Assembly: GCF_954871325.1 (NCBI RefSeq)
Contig: NC_088777.1
Coordinates: 23,909,366-23,973,365, forward strand
DNA from: Gordionus sp. m RMFG-2023
Taxonomy: Eukaryota > Nematomorpha > Gordioida > Chordodea > Parachordodidae
DNA: 64,000 nt
Direction of reading: 5' to 3'
Within the stretch, counting starts at the first letter, position 1. Every line of letters starts with the position of its first letter. The notes under the pieces are model-generated. The model saw only the letters and a list, made by a program, of their open reading frames with translations, had not been told where the DNA came from and ran no database searches. The translations under genes were made by a program, and so were the position numbers. This document shows positions 1 to 11,671 of this stretch, one piece after another.

Positions 1-560
1 AATTCCAAATTATTTTCTTAAAAATATAATAGAGCCAATAAACTACAATAAGTGGACCTAAAGATCTCCAATAAAAATTATGGGGAAATCCCCATTTAAT
101 AATGTTTTCACTCTCCCCCTTAGCAAAATCCTGGTTATGCCATTAAAATAAACGCCAATCTTTTAGAATTTATTTAAATATATATTGTTTTAAATGAGTG
201 TATTAATTTTTAAAAGGGGGTGCTGCACTACCCAAAGTACTTAGCTAACGACGTGCGCTAATTAGCCTCCCTTTTCACGGCTAGGGATAATTAGTAGCAG
301 ATATTTTTTTTCTAACTAGTACAATTTTGTACTTTCACTTAAAAAATTAAATATTAGAGATCTAATCTAAATAATTGACTTTCATTATATTAAGTATTTT
401 GATTTGATTTAGTAAACAAAATAATTATTAATATTTATTAATACAAAATATATTATTAGTAAATTACAATCGATGAGATGATTTAGTCTTTTATATTTAT
501 GAGAAATAGGCATAAATACAGCAATCTTATTTTCTAGTTGTTCTTCTCTCAAGAGAGACT
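1..560. other. AT-rich sequence without a gene
   Basis: No open frame of substance is visible on either strand. Around 105-150 a C-rich stretch followed by a sequence reading roughly CCTGGTTATGCCATT resembles the degenerate right end of a hAT-like element (compare CCTGGCTACGCCACTG at about 8900). Nothing else could be assigned. Confidence 0.5.
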
Positions 561-599
561 TGGTCGATGTATTCATTATCGAGCTGAGTAGTCTGAGCA

Positions 600-945
600 T
601 ATCGCAAGCATAAGATCTTCATTTATGGGGGTTCGTTCATTGATAATATAAATCTGAGTTAATTACTCTTTATTTTGTTTAAAGCCAACCGACATAGGCA
701 TCAACCCTTGTGGGATCATGTGACCTAGCAGAGATCCGAGGCCCCAACTCTTTAAAAATAGTTAGGGCGTGAGAGCCGAACGATATTAAAGTCATGGCGA
801 TTATGGGTAGGAATATAAAGTTGGTAGGTAGTGATGGCGAATATTTAACGAGTTTATTTGACTCAGAGTCTATGAGAGCATCCCTATTTATATTGAAAGG
901 GGCAAGAGGATCAATACACGAGAAATCCCAGGTTTTGTGTTAAAT
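600..945 (-). pseudogene. LINE remnant, C-terminal restriction-like endonuclease part
   Basis: Read on the minus strand, about 940-885 gives a peptide containing WDFSCIDPLAP, which matches WDYSCIDPLAP in the better preserved LINE at 4095-6090. About 760-690 gives FKELGPRIS, matching FKNLGSQIS of that copy. This is therefore the end of the endonuclease domain and the C-terminal tail of the same LINE family. The frame is broken by stops and shifts, so it is an old fragment. Reverse transcriptase motifs were not found next to it. Assignment rests on matching two short blocks in the right order and spacing. Confidence 0.6.
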
Positions 946-1104
946 ATATTAATTTAAATCACTATTTTATTTTAAAAAATAGAGGAAATTAATTTTTTTT
1001 TATTAGCCATCCATAAATATCTAATAATATAATTAAATCCTAATATAATTAGTAACCACTATTTTACCACCTTTCAAAAGTGACTTTTAACAACATTAAT
1101 ATTT

Positions 1105-1197
1105 TCACATTTATAAATAAAATTATATACGATATGAAAATGAAATATTTAAAAAAACAAATAAGAATTTTTAATTTTAAATGATAACATACATGGT
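1105..1197 (+). mobile_element. left part of split hAT copy 1
   Basis: This stretch matches 34412-34500, a second copy of the same hAT family. Its continuation is found after the piggyBac insertion, from 7327 onward. The break falls at a TTAA site (1198-1201). Confidence 0.55.
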
Positions 1198-1201
1198 TTA
1201 A

Positions 1202-1717
1202 AAATAATGGTGAATTCCATATCAAATCAACCAAGGTTTCAATCCGACCTCTTTAAATTTTTCTTAAATATTGCATACTGATAATATATACTATAACTAA
1301 GAAAAAAATAAAATTTTACCTTCCAACACTGTTTACCCGCTAAGATATGGGCGTTTAAAGCGCAGAAAAATGGTACATTTTTGACAAAATGTACCTCATT
1401 AATTTTCAAATATCTCGATAAATGTTAGAGAAATAATTTAAATTTTATTATGTAGCTTAATAAGAGTTCTTTAATATGACATAAAAATAAATATAATAGA
1501 AATCTGATTAATATCGGAAACCGGATGTATAAAACCGAAAATGGCCATAGAAAAAAAAGGTATTTTTTTCAAAATATTTTTCCTGGAGATAGATATCACA
1601 CTGCTTTATATTTGTACAAAATCTTAGACTGGGATGAACATGGGTTTAGGAGTTATGACTCTTTATATTACTAGAATTGATCAAATTTAGCAAAAATATT
1701 ATCATATTTAAATTTAA
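1202..1717 (+). repeat. left long inverted repeat of the piggyBac element
   Basis: Matches the reverse complement of about 6783-7322 with scattered differences and small indels. Shared landmarks are GGTGAATTCCATATCAA near the outer edge and GGGATGAACATGGGTTTAGG near the inner edge. The repeat is interrupted by a MITE at 1718-2676, and its last 20 or so bases resume after it. Confidence 0.75.
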
Positions 1718-2676
1718 TGAGTAGTTACAAAAAAATGTTTATTTAAATATTATGTCTAAATGATAGGCCCTTATTTTTTTAATATTTTTATAAATTTTTG
1801 TGAGGTGGCTAGGATAATGGGCTTTATTTAACACTTTAATTAAAATTTTTTCTCGAAATTATTTGACAAAATAATTCTACATAAATTTATAACTTTATTT
1901 GCCTCAAATTGTATAATTAAATATAATACAATCAAAAATTTATATTTAAAATATATAATATATTCATAAAATTTGAATAAATTTTGACTTTTGTTTTCGC
2001 CTAGGGGAATAAAAGCATGGAACTTTTGTGTTCCAGAATTTATCTTTGCTCTCAAAAACCTGCTTTCAAGATGATTTTCTTATTAAATATATTAATTATT
2101 TCTCAAAAATATATAATTCACCCCATGGATAGTATTTCTTGTATGGTTAAATAAATCTATTGTTGTCAATATTTGATGTTCATATGGGCTTTGCAAGCTT
2201 GCTCGAGCTACTAACCATTTAGTAACGCCTCCTAAACTATCGCAGGGACTTTTACAATTTGCGGTTTCAAAAATGTCACTCATCCTTTTATTCCAAAATT
2301 ATTTTCATGATTGTAAAGATTAATGAAGTCTTTTTTATTTTTTTATAGGGTTATTGCCCCATCAGAAAACAATAAATTTTAGCCACTCTATCAAATATTT
2401 ATTTCAAGAAGAGAATTTGCGTCAAATAATATACTTTCTTTTAATTTTGAAGAAACGGGGCAAAATTTATTGTTTAATTTTAATTTTAGTAGATTATTTT
2501 ATGTTAAATAAAATATTTAACAGATTTGCCAAAGTAATTTTGGGACCAAATTTAACTAGTGTTAAATAAAGCACATAATTCAGCCACCTCTCAAAAATTT
2601 TGATATAAATAAAAAACAAGTAAGGGCCTATCATTTAGACATAATTTTTAAAGAAACATTTTTTCATAACTACTCA
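1718..2676. mobile_element. MITE inside the piggyBac left repeat
   Basis: Begins TGAGTAGTTAC and ends with a near reverse complement, AACTACTCA. About 120-130 bp at each end are inverted copies, sharing GGGCCTATCATTTAGACATA. No coding capacity. The intact inverted repeat at 6783-7322 shows the uninterrupted sequence, so the boundaries are set within a few bases. The superfamily is unclear because no clean target duplication is visible. Confidence 0.7.
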
Positions 2677-2699
2677 ACCCATTACTGGTTAACAATGTA

Positions 2700-3550
2700 T
2701 ATATACACCACCTCCTTTATATCATTTTTAAACATAGTGTTTTTATTTTAAAAAATAATAAAAAAAGGTTTTTATATAGTAGACATTGTACCTCAAAACT
2801 GGAAAAGTAAAATATGAAAAAAAATTTTTTTTATGTCTCTAGGAAGCCTTCACACATGGCGAATTTATGTGGTCTAAAATGCAAAGTCTTCTAAGTGATC
2901 TCACGAGCATATTATGAAATTATTTCGATGAAAACTAACGTATATGATATATCAATATTTATCAATCATTTTTGAAATTTTAAATAATTAAAATTTTAAT
3001 CGGTAACCATATAAAGTTGACTGGTGCATATATGCACCGTTAACCATCTATCAGTATAAATTATTTTTAAAAATTCAAATAAATCAAATTTAACATAATG
3101 AATTATAATTTTTTATATTATACTTAAAACTATTACCATTACTAAGGAGGGGGAGGGGGGAAAGGGGGATGGCTCGAGCCCCCTGAAAGTTTTTTAAAAA
3201 AAATTTTCAAAAAAGGTCTTTTGGAAATAGTTTTGAGCCACCTGAGAATCGAATAAGATGTTTATTTTATAATTTTTTATCTAGACCTAATTATATGAAA
3301 TTATTTGCAAATATTCGGTTCATAAATATTCGAAAATTAAAATTATACATAAAAATTTTAAATTAACCCTCTTCCTTGCTGAACATTTTTTTTCTTATGC
3401 ACCTGTTTTATTCAATCAAAATTATCAAAATAATAGATGACAAATTAAAAAATCAAGATTCTATAAAAATAAATATTTAATTTTTAATTAAAATTTTTAA
3501 ATGAATCGTTTCTAAAATGACTTAACAAATGACGGAGTTTTACCTTCAGA
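2700..3550. other. non-coding interior of the piggyBac element
   Basis: AT-rich sequence with no recognisable frame. A G-rich patch at 3146-3180 and a following GAGCCCCCTGAAAG look like a worn terminus of another small element, but no partner end was found. Confidence 0.4.
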
Positions 3551-3554
3551 TACT

Positions 3555-4025
3555 GCTGGTGAATTGGAGATTCATAATTCAATTTATGATGACATTCCAG
3601 AACCATCTACTACAAGAAGCTATTCTGTAATTTCTCGCCATTTAAAATGGAGAAAACAGATATGTTATATTCTACAATCCCTTTCAATGAGTAAAATAAA
3701 GATATAATAAAACCTGAAGAGAATCTGCATGTTAAAAATCTATCAGATATATTTATTAATTTTCGGCGAAGACTTATATTCCCTAATTGTAGATCAAAGT
3801 AATATTTATGCAAAACAAATGAATAGTTCTAATAATGTATAACCATCCCAGTTATTAAGAGATTTATTTGTATTCTATTATTTACTGGATATCATTCGTT
3901 CTCACAGTAAATGATGTATTGCCTAATAATAGTGATATTTCTATTCCAATAACCCGGAATACAATGACCCAATTAAAATTACTAAATTTAAAATATAATA
4001 TGTTTGAAAAATATATAATAATACT
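3555..4025 (+). pseudogene. piggyBac transposase, N-terminal fragment
   Basis: In-frame blocks read in the order expected for the N-terminal part of a piggyBac (DDE_Tnp_1_7) transposase: an acidic start (DDIPEPST), then a block around LIVDQSNIYAKQ, which fits the family pattern of Ile-Val-x-Gln-Thr-Asn-x-Tyr-Ala, then LLRDLFVFYYLLDI where the family has the (F/L)xGILLL helix. Several stops and frame changes break it. The middle of the protein, including the first two catalytic aspartates, is absent, and the LINE at 4081-6098 occupies that point. The C-terminal part continues at 6250. Confidence 0.55.
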
Positions 4026-4080
4026 ATATAAAAAAAAAGAACGGAGATGGTGTGACGCAGGGAAACAAAAATGAAAAAGG

Positions 4081-6098
4081 GACGTAAGTGTAGTCTAGGA
4101 TAGCTCTTTGGCTAGAAGACTACCATTGAAACTGATATAATTAGCTTTGAGAATCGCTATGGATAATCGTTGACGAAGAAAAAAACCCTCTCGAGGTTCT
4201 TCTGAGAGTTTGCTGATTTGTGATCCTAAGTTTTTGAAAAATGCTAAGGCGAGTTTGCCGAATGTGCTAAGAGTGGTTGATATGATTGGGATGAAGCAAT
4301 GATCGTTCATTATTTCTGTGTATTTAGAAGTTTTAAGTTGTTCCTTCTGGTCAAGGATGTTGATGGCGTGGTTGGGTGGGGCCAAGGGGTCAATACAGGA
4401 ATAGTCCCATACCAAAAGTTGGCCTCTCCTCCATGGGATTTGAGAGATCCCGTCAGGACATTTACCGTCAGATCTAAAAAGACCCTGTGGTTCTAGAGTG
4501 GAAGGAATTTGGGCGGATTTCAGTGCATGTTGGATGATTTTATTACATTGCTTGTGTCTAATGAATCGTCCATTGCAGGAGCGACAATGTAAACTATGTC
4601 TACCCTTCGAGTCAACTGGCGAGTTGCACCCTGAGCAGATGTAAGGGTGAGTGATGGAACAATTTAGACGAATGCCGATGGCGTGGGTAAATTCTTTGTT
4701 GGATAGGTGAAGCTGAAGATTGGTAGATGGGATGGCCTCAAGAAACTCATGTCCCGTACCATTGAGCAGGGAAGAGAATAGGGTGCGGTCGGTAGATTGC
4801 ACGCTAGATAAGAGAGTTTCAACGCAGCGAGCAACCACTGGTGCATCCCAGTCTTTTATGGGTTGTGGGGGGATGAGAATCAGCATTGATCCTTGTTTTC
4901 CAAATATCCATAGCCACGATTAAGGAAAGGTCTTCTTTAGAATTATGGGCGGTGGTTATTGGCTTTGTCAAGAGACTACTCGATATGAAAGTAGTTATTG
5001 CTAAGTCATGTGAAGATCTGATGCCGAGACCACCAAATTTGGTTGGAAGAATTGCTTGGGCCCAAGCGGTTTCGTTGAATCTGATATTTACTATTTTTTC
5101 GGTTAAGTCCTTTATTCCTTTTTCGTAAGTTTGGAGAGGAATAGGATATTTAAAAATTGGTGTTGACCGAAGTGCGTAAAGAATCCTTGGTATAAAAAAG
5201 AAATTTTTTAGCAAAAAAAATGACTTGTGTGATGGAAGAAGTGTAAAGATGTCCTCCAGTTTGAGGAGTATGTCGAGTGTGGAATGAAGAAAGGTGCTTA
5301 TTGCCTCGTGTCCTCCTACAGGCGATCCTAGATGTGTTAATTCAACGCTTGATGTGAATTTGAAATCGTGAGTGTTGGGAGCATTAGAATTTAAATGTGA
5401 GAATTCAGATTTGCTCTGGTTAAGCGAAAGTCCAATGGCTGTGCCCATTTCCTTAATTATGTTGACTGCTTTGGCGATTTCACTACAGGGACCACTCAAG
5501 ATTCTATCATCAATATACTAAGCGTGGAGCGATAGAGTACATGAAGAGTTTATTGATTTTATCATGTCATTGATCCCAAGACTAAAGAGAAGGGATCCGA
5601 GAGGGCCCTGTTGGATACCCTCGACAGAAAGTATCTTTTCTTTGTTGAATTGTAAGATTGTTGGTGATTGGTAGCAAGAGAAAAGAAATTTGGTGTAAGC
5701 GGGGAAATGGAAGCAAGTTGAATGTAGGAACGTGTTGCCCGAAAGAGTGTTGTAGGCGTTAGAGAAGTCAATTTTTACTAGAGATTCGTTTTTTGGGTTA
5801 TTTTCAAGGTGAATTCATGTTAAGTGCACAGCAGCTTCACACCCACCAGGTATTTCTACACCAAGTTGGTAGGGGCTTAGAATGTGTGCGGCATCGTGTT
5901 TGATTCTAGATGCGATTAAAGCGACCAATCTACGGTTAGTTGAACCAAAAACGATGGGCCGAACGTCCTTGTTTGGTTTTTGGAGTGCGATGAGTCTGGC
6001 ACCGAAGAGTAAAGGGGTAATAAAGCTGGGTACGTCTCCATTTAGGATTTTGTTGACTAAGTTTGTGATTTTAGTGAGAATTGAAACCATAAAATATT
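4081..6098 (-). pseudogene. non-LTR retrotransposon (LINE): reverse transcriptase, zinc finger, restriction-like endonuclease
   Basis: Read from 6090 down to 4095. RT motifs are recognisable in order: RPIVFGSTNRRLVA, QLGVEIPGGCEAAVH, VKIDFSNAYNTL (motif A), GIQQGPLGSLLF, YIDD (catalytic motif C), then GGLGIRSSHDLA of the thumb region. The C-terminal part has a Cys/His finger (CSGC, then HSLHCRSC and HKQC) and a PD-(D/E)xK-like endonuclease block, PDGISQIPWRRG followed by LVWDYSCIDPLAP. No apurinic-type endonuclease is seen, so this is the R2-like class that relies on a restriction-like endonuclease. The frame carries two nonsense codons (TGA before motif A, TAG just before YIDD) and one shift near 4870. 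The Asp expected in QGDPLGP is missing. The 5' part is absent, as usual for LINEs. It sits antisense inside the piggyBac transposase. Confidence 0.85.
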
Positions 6099-6249
6099 AT
6101 ATTTTCGTTTTTTTTAATACTTTATATTATTTATTATTTGAAAATTGAAAATAAAGGATTTAATAGAAAAAAAAATAAAATATAATATAATATTCATTTG
6201 ACAGACAATACTAAAAAAAACATATACATGATAGATTTCATAAAGTTAG

Positions 6250-6609
6250 GCCTTACAAAACCATAACTCAATTAAACTTTTGTCATACTTAAAACAAATG
6301 GGATATTTTACAACTGGAACTATGAGGGTTAATAGAATGGAGCATTGCCTAGTTGAATCTATAAATGCTGTAGCAAAAAAAGAAAGAGGATATTATGATT
6401 ATAGGTTCGAAAAATTAAACGAAATATTTATAGTTCGTTGGAATTATAATACGGTGGTGACGAGGTATTTCAAGAAAATATTTTCTAAAATAAAAATTTC
6501 TCAACCAAATATGATCACTGCTTATAACAAACCCATGTATGGAGTTGATTTGTGTGATAATCCCATATCTACCACCAATTTTATTGATGTAGCTTTGGTA
6601 AATTCGTAA
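6250..6609 (+). pseudogene. piggyBac transposase, C-terminal fragment
   Basis: An open frame of about 120 codons carries GYFTTGTMRVNR, KKERGYYDYR, then RWNYNTVVT and QPNMITAYNKPMYGVDLCD. These follow the piggyBac order: GTxRxNR, RGxxD, W-x-D-x-K-x-V, PxxIxxYNxxMGGVDxxD. The conserved W-x-D-N is W-N-Y-N here, so a usually conserved Asp is lost. The Cys-rich C-terminal finger of many piggyBac proteins is not visible before the stop. It belongs with the fragment at 3555-4025, from which it is separated by the LINE. Confidence 0.8.
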
Positions 6610-6782
6610 AGAATTTGGAAATTCATGAATCGAGATGAGAAGGAGATTGCTTGCATTTAGGCAGAAGTTACTACTTCCTTTGAACACCAATAAAAATTGA
6701 AAAAAATTTAAACCCCTTTTCGGCTGATTTTTTTAGAATATCATATTTGAGCATTAATCAATATAATTTGAAAAAATTGAGC

Positions 6783-7322
6783 ATTTTTATCCACTAGAAA
6801 TGGGTATTTAAATATGATGATATTTTTGCTAAATTTGATCAAATTTAGCTATATAAAGAGTCATAACTCCTAAACCCATGTTCATCCCAGTCTAGGATTT
6901 TGTAAAAATATAAAGCAGTGTGATATCTATCTTCAAGCAAAAAATTTGAAAAAAAAAATACCTTTTTTTTCAATGGCCATTTTTGGTTTTATACATCCGA
7001 TTTCCGATATTAATCAGATTTCTATTATATTTATTTTTATGTCATATTAAAGAACACTTATTAAGCTACATAATAAAATTTAAATTATTTCTCTAACATA
7101 ATTATTTGTCGAGATATTTGAAAATTAATGAGGTACATTTTGTCAAAAATGTACCATTTTTCCGCGCTTTAAACGCCTATATCTTAGCGGATAAACAGTG
7201 TTGGAAAGTAAAATTTTATTTCTTAGTTATAGTATATACTATCAGTATGCAAAATTTAAGAAAAATTGAAAGGGGTCGGGTTGAAACCTTGGTTGATTTG
7301 ATATGGAATTCACGATTATTTT
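6783..7322 (-). repeat. right long inverted repeat of the piggyBac element
   Basis: Reverse complement of about 1202-1717 plus 2677-2698. It ends with GGAATTCACGATTATTTT directly before TTAA at 7323-7326. Confidence 0.75.
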
Positions 7323-7326
7323 TTAA

Positions 7327-7905
7327 AATTATATGTAAAATATTAAATAACAATAAAAATATATTATAAATTTTTCTCGCATAGTTAAATTAGGACACAT
7401 TTTTATTTCAATTAAATGAAAGATTAATTAGTCACAATTTTATTTTAAACAGCTTTTATTTTCTTTTGCCGGTTGAGTCTAAATACACTTGAAACGCGAG
7501 AAGATATTAAAGAGCTTTATTCTGATGAATTATCATGATCGTATGATAAATTACTTTGTGATGTTGAATTTTGGTATAAAAATTCTGACAGAATAGAGTA
7601 CTCTTTGAGACCAAAATATGCTCTTCAGGCCCTTTCCTTATATAATTGCACTTTAGATTCCCTGCCTAATATCAAAACTATGTTTTTTATCTTAGCTACC
7701 TTACCGATTAGCACCTGCACTAATGAAAGGTCTTTTTCAACTTTGAAAAGGTTAAAAACCCTATTTAAGAAATAGCACCGGTGAAAGCCGTTTAAATGGA
7801 TTCGCAATATTAAATATTTATAAGGAGATTATTCTAGATAGAAATTTGATTCTAGATGAATTAGTCAAATCTCAGAAAAAAGTAGACCTCTCTTTATAAT
7901 ACCAA
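7327..7905 (+). pseudogene. hAT transposase C-terminal remnant (copy 1)
   Basis: Short in-frame blocks give FQLNERFISH, LPNIKTMFFILATLPIS followed by TNERSFSTLKRLK, then RLNGFAILNIYKEIIL and a stop. This is the hAT dimerisation domain as found in ZMYM1/THAP0-like transposases (P-x-L-P-x-(T/S)-x-x-x-ERSFSTLRRLK, then ERLNGLALLNI). Multiple shifts break it. A second, longer copy is at 35080-35735. The part of the element before the TTAA site lies at 1105-1197, so the piggyBac split it. Confidence 0.75.
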
Positions 7906-8930
7906 ATTATAAAATTGCTATATTATTATAATATGATCTTAGTCATAAAATTTTTATATTCAAAACGTAATTATAATGAATTCTTAGTCATCATAATATT
8001 TATATATTATATTATTTTTAATAAAAATATTGCATTTGCACTTTAGTGGTCTGCATCGGGTCTAATTTTTCAAGCCCGGCCCTGTCCGAATTTTTTTTAA
8101 AAATTTTAGTCGGACTGGCCCGAATTTATTTAAATATAGAAATCCATTTTAATAATTACTCAAAATAAAAGATATATGTTATATGGTGTCTAGTTTTTAT
8201 GAATAAAATCAAATATTTTTATTTTACATAAAAAATTTAACATAAAATTGAATATTTAGATATATTTAAATAAATTATCAAGGCCCGACCCAACCCGTCC
8301 TAATATACTCATTTGTATTAATTATATTATGATTGTTAAATTCGATTTTTTTAAAATACCGCACAAGAATTACTCATATTTTTTTGTAATTCTATTTATA
8401 GTTATTTAGAATAAATTTTTAATATAATCTGTATAAAATTTATACATTTTAAAATTTATTTTATTGTATAAATAATAAATAAAATCTATAATGAAATTCT
8501 CTGCAAAATTTTGTTATATGCAAAAATTTAATTAAAATTATTATTTTTAACATAGAATAAGATATAATGAGTGATTATAAAAAATGGGAGGTTGGGGGGG
8601 GGCGATTTTATTCTTCTTTCTACACCGAATGGATTGAATTAATTTACAATTGACTAAACATTGATAAAATTTTCAGAATAATGATTTCAGTCGCGTATTA
8701 ATCATAAATTTAGCCAAAATTTTGTTACTAATATTTTTTCATTTATGCTGGCTACCCAAAATTTAGTTACTAATATTTTTTCCATTTATGCTGGCTACTA
8801 TAGTGGTTAGACACCAATAAGGCACAAAATTGGCAAATTTTTAAAATGCGTTTGGGGGCGAAGTCCCCAAAAATTTTTTAAAACCCCCCATGGATCAATC
8901 CTGGCTACGCCACTGATAATAATTTTTTTA
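7905..8930. repeat. 3' tail of hAT copy 1 and terminal-repeat fragments
   Basis: About 7905-8215 matches 35740-36085 after the second hAT copy. At 8045-8125 and 8280-8300 lie GCCCGGCCC-type stretches of a second hAT family. A unit of about 50 bp ending in TTTATGCTGGCTAC is duplicated at about 8700-8800. At 8899-8914 CCTGGCTACGCCACTG looks like the right end of a hAT element of the CAGTGGCGTAG type, whose left-end motif is seen at 34283. No gene. Confidence 0.5.
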
Positions 8931-9590
8931 TATTAATAATGTCATATAGTTTTATCTTAAATATAATCTACCTAACCTTGAATATAAAAAAGGTAATTAT
9001 TTCATTTCTTTTCTTTATAAAATACTCTTTATTTTAACTTTATAAATTCCGAATTTGTACCATTATATTTTTCTTTATATTTTATATCAGAGTAATTATA
9101 TATAAAACATTATACCATAGTTTCATAATCATTGGATTCAAACTTTCCACACGTCTGTTAATTAATTTTAAATTATTGTTACAATAAATAATGATTAAAT
9201 TAATTATATATACCAAATTCATAATCACATTATTAATTATCTAACAAAATAAATATAAATTATCACATGGTTGGAAAAATTGGCCGGCTAATCGGTTAAT
9301 AAATTAATTATTACAAAATATCAGAGTTGTTGATGTATCTAACTCAAAAATGTCGTATCTCTATTTTTTAATCTTAAAAATAAAAATATTTGAATACAAA
9401 ATTTATTACATCTCATATGAGCATATAATTTAAAAAATAGACTATAATAAAAAAAATATAATAAAACATATATAAAAAAATAAATATTTATTAAATATCA
9501 TTTTTTTCTCCATTTAAATCTATAGATATCAAAAAATATAAAGGATATATGTATAGGAATATATAAATCTTCGCTTTGACATGACGCCCA
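8931..9590. other. AT-rich sequence, nothing recognised
   Basis: No coding frame, repeat terminus or RNA gene was recognised here. Confidence 0.4.
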
Positions 9591-9649
9591 TTTTTTATTA
9601 AAAGCTATTGCAACCAAAAGTAATCATTTTAATTTGTCTTCAGCAAATT

Positions 9650-10395
9650 CCATGGACATGGAATGGAACTTTGAATAAATTTATGGAACGGGGACAGAAC
9701 CAGAACGTGTATTCCGGAACCTTTCCGGAAGGGTCCCAGAATGTTCCTAAAAATATATAATAATTTCTTATTTATTTCTATAATTAAAGAAAATAAAAAA
9801 TTTTAATCCATCTCAGGTGCATATATTATGTTCTTTTTATTTTTTTATGATAATAAAATCATTAATCATATCAAACTATATAAAACTAGCACTTCTGAAG
9901 AAGGAGAAGAATATGATGAATTATATATCTTTCTAAGGTCCAAGGATAAAAAAAACATAACAGAACTTACAAAAAGTATATGATATTCTACCAACTATAA
10001 AATTATTTACGTGTAAATAAATTAAAAAATTTGCTAGAATATTGGGAATCCAATAAAATAAAAATCCTATCCTATATGAATTGGTCCAAATCGTATTAGC
10101 AATTCCATGTAGGTAAGTGTTGAACGTTTTTATTTTGAAACTCGAATTTATACTAATACCACATAGAACCAATATAAATGATAATCAGAAACATACTATT
10201 GCTTCGATGTAATAATTGATTCATTTAATGATTAAATAAATATTAAAATGTGTAGATTTAAAAATATATTTAGATATTTTTATAGGAACGTTTCGTAACT
10301 GGGACGGAACCGGAACGGAACAATTTTTTCACCGGAATCTGAGCTGAACGGGAACGCCAAAATGTCTTAGTTCCGGGTCCCTGGAAACTTATGTT
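9650..10395. mobile_element. probable non-autonomous element with GGAAC-rich ends
   Basis: Both edges carry clusters of GGAAC/GGAACGG/CCGGAAC motifs (about 9690-9750 and 10288-10380), a layout typical of hAT subterminal motifs. The surrounding repeat (TTGCAACCAAAAGTAATCAT at about 9609 and CTTATATCTCGATTTAATA at about 10580) also occurs around element A (11645 and 19585) without this insert. That suggests it is a separate insertion. No transposase is visible and exact termini were not resolved. Confidence 0.45.
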
Positions 10396-11671
10396 TTAAT
10401 ATTCATTTTGAATTTACTTATTGAAGTAAATTATAAACCAGACACTATATTTGTTGCATTATATAGAATCACATTATAAACGTCAATCATATATATAATA
10501 ATCATGATAATATAATCCAAATAAACTGTAATATAAAATTTATGAAATATAATAATATCTAATATGGCATTTATCACACTTATATCTCGATTTAATAGAG
10601 TTAATTCCTACATTATATTACATTTGAGCTAATCTCATTAGGGTGGAGAGTAGAAATTCCATCAAAATCAAGGTGCTTTCGAAGACTTTGTACCTTAAAT
10701 TCTTAACTGAAAATATTGTGCATTGAGGCCACCAAAAAATATAAATTTTTTGAAACGATTGATAAAGATATGGCGGTAAGTATTATGTACATTTTGAATT
10801 TATCTTATCAGCAAATGATAGAATTGATTTTTAAAAAAAAGTTGAAAAAAAATAAGATTACTTGAATATTTGAACATTTTAATTTCAAGCCAGATAGAGT
10901 GGAGTCATCCGAATATTTGGATCGGCTTAAAGGCTCTGGTTCTGGGCTGAATACGGAATTTATTGCGGTACCAGTTCATAATTAACTGTCGTAATGTAAA
11001 ATCTAAGGTGACTGATAAGGAAAATAGGGCGGATTTGAATATTATTGACGATATATGGGTCAAATGTCAATAGATAGAAGTTGCAAATAGTAAAAACTGT
11101 ACAGAGAAAGATTCACGGAAAAGAGACGTTGGAGCTAGATGGAACCGGATAGAAGGACAATGATTATGTACATAGAAGGGCGGACAGCATCAGCAACAAA
11201 AAACATAACTTATGTACATTATAATTTAAGGCAACGCAATAATTAATTATATTAATGATTTTATGATTGATATAAATTAAATAAACTGAAATTTTCTTGA
11301 TAGATATAGGATCTCCGATGACGTCCTTATTAATTAAAGAATTTGAAAGGCTCGCAAATAATGAAAACATTGATAATTAGTTGTTTAAAAAACTATTTTC
11401 TTATGAAGGAGCACCCATCATAGTTGGCAAGTGATTAATTGTAAGGTTAAATATTTAAATGTGATGTATTTAAATTTTTACGTATTGGTTGGGGATGAAC
11501 CACCCTTATGTGGTCAGGATTGAATCAAAGAATTTGATATAATTGGATGTAATTTTGAGATAGAAATTATTAAATGAAATGTAGGTAATATAATAAATTT
11601 TTTAACATTTACAATTCTAATACGTATAAAAAAGAAAGACGATATTGCAACTAAAAACTATCATTTTAATT
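10396..11671. other. unassigned sequence with a slightly less AT-rich patch
   Basis: Between about 10870 and 11160 composition is more balanced and several frames stay open for 30-40 codons on the plus strand, but no family was recognised and the frame changes several times. It could be the decayed end of a coding element. The stretch 10570-10640 is a copy of 19585-19660. Confidence 0.3.

Larger units (their letters stand above)
1202..7322 (+). mobile_element. piggyBac-type DNA transposon with about 0.5-kb inverted repeats
   Basis: About 1202-1717 plus 2677-2698 is repeated in inverted orientation at about 6783-7322, so the element has terminal inverted repeats of roughly 530 bp. TTAA flanks both outer edges (1198-1201 and 7323-7326), the classic piggyBac target duplication. 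Inside are plus-strand pieces of a piggyBac transposase (3555-4025 and 6250-6609). Without the inserted MITE and LINE it would be about 3.1 kb, a normal size. The related hAT copy at about 34900 reads through the insertion point without it, giving an approximate empty site. Such long inverted repeats are unusual for piggyBac, and the first bases are not the typical CCY, so the exact ends carry some doubt. Confidence 0.65.

Noticed and set aside
6415-6690. 91-codon minus-strand frame over the piggyBac C-terminus.
   Set aside because: Shadow of the plus-strand transposase frame, which carries the family motifs.
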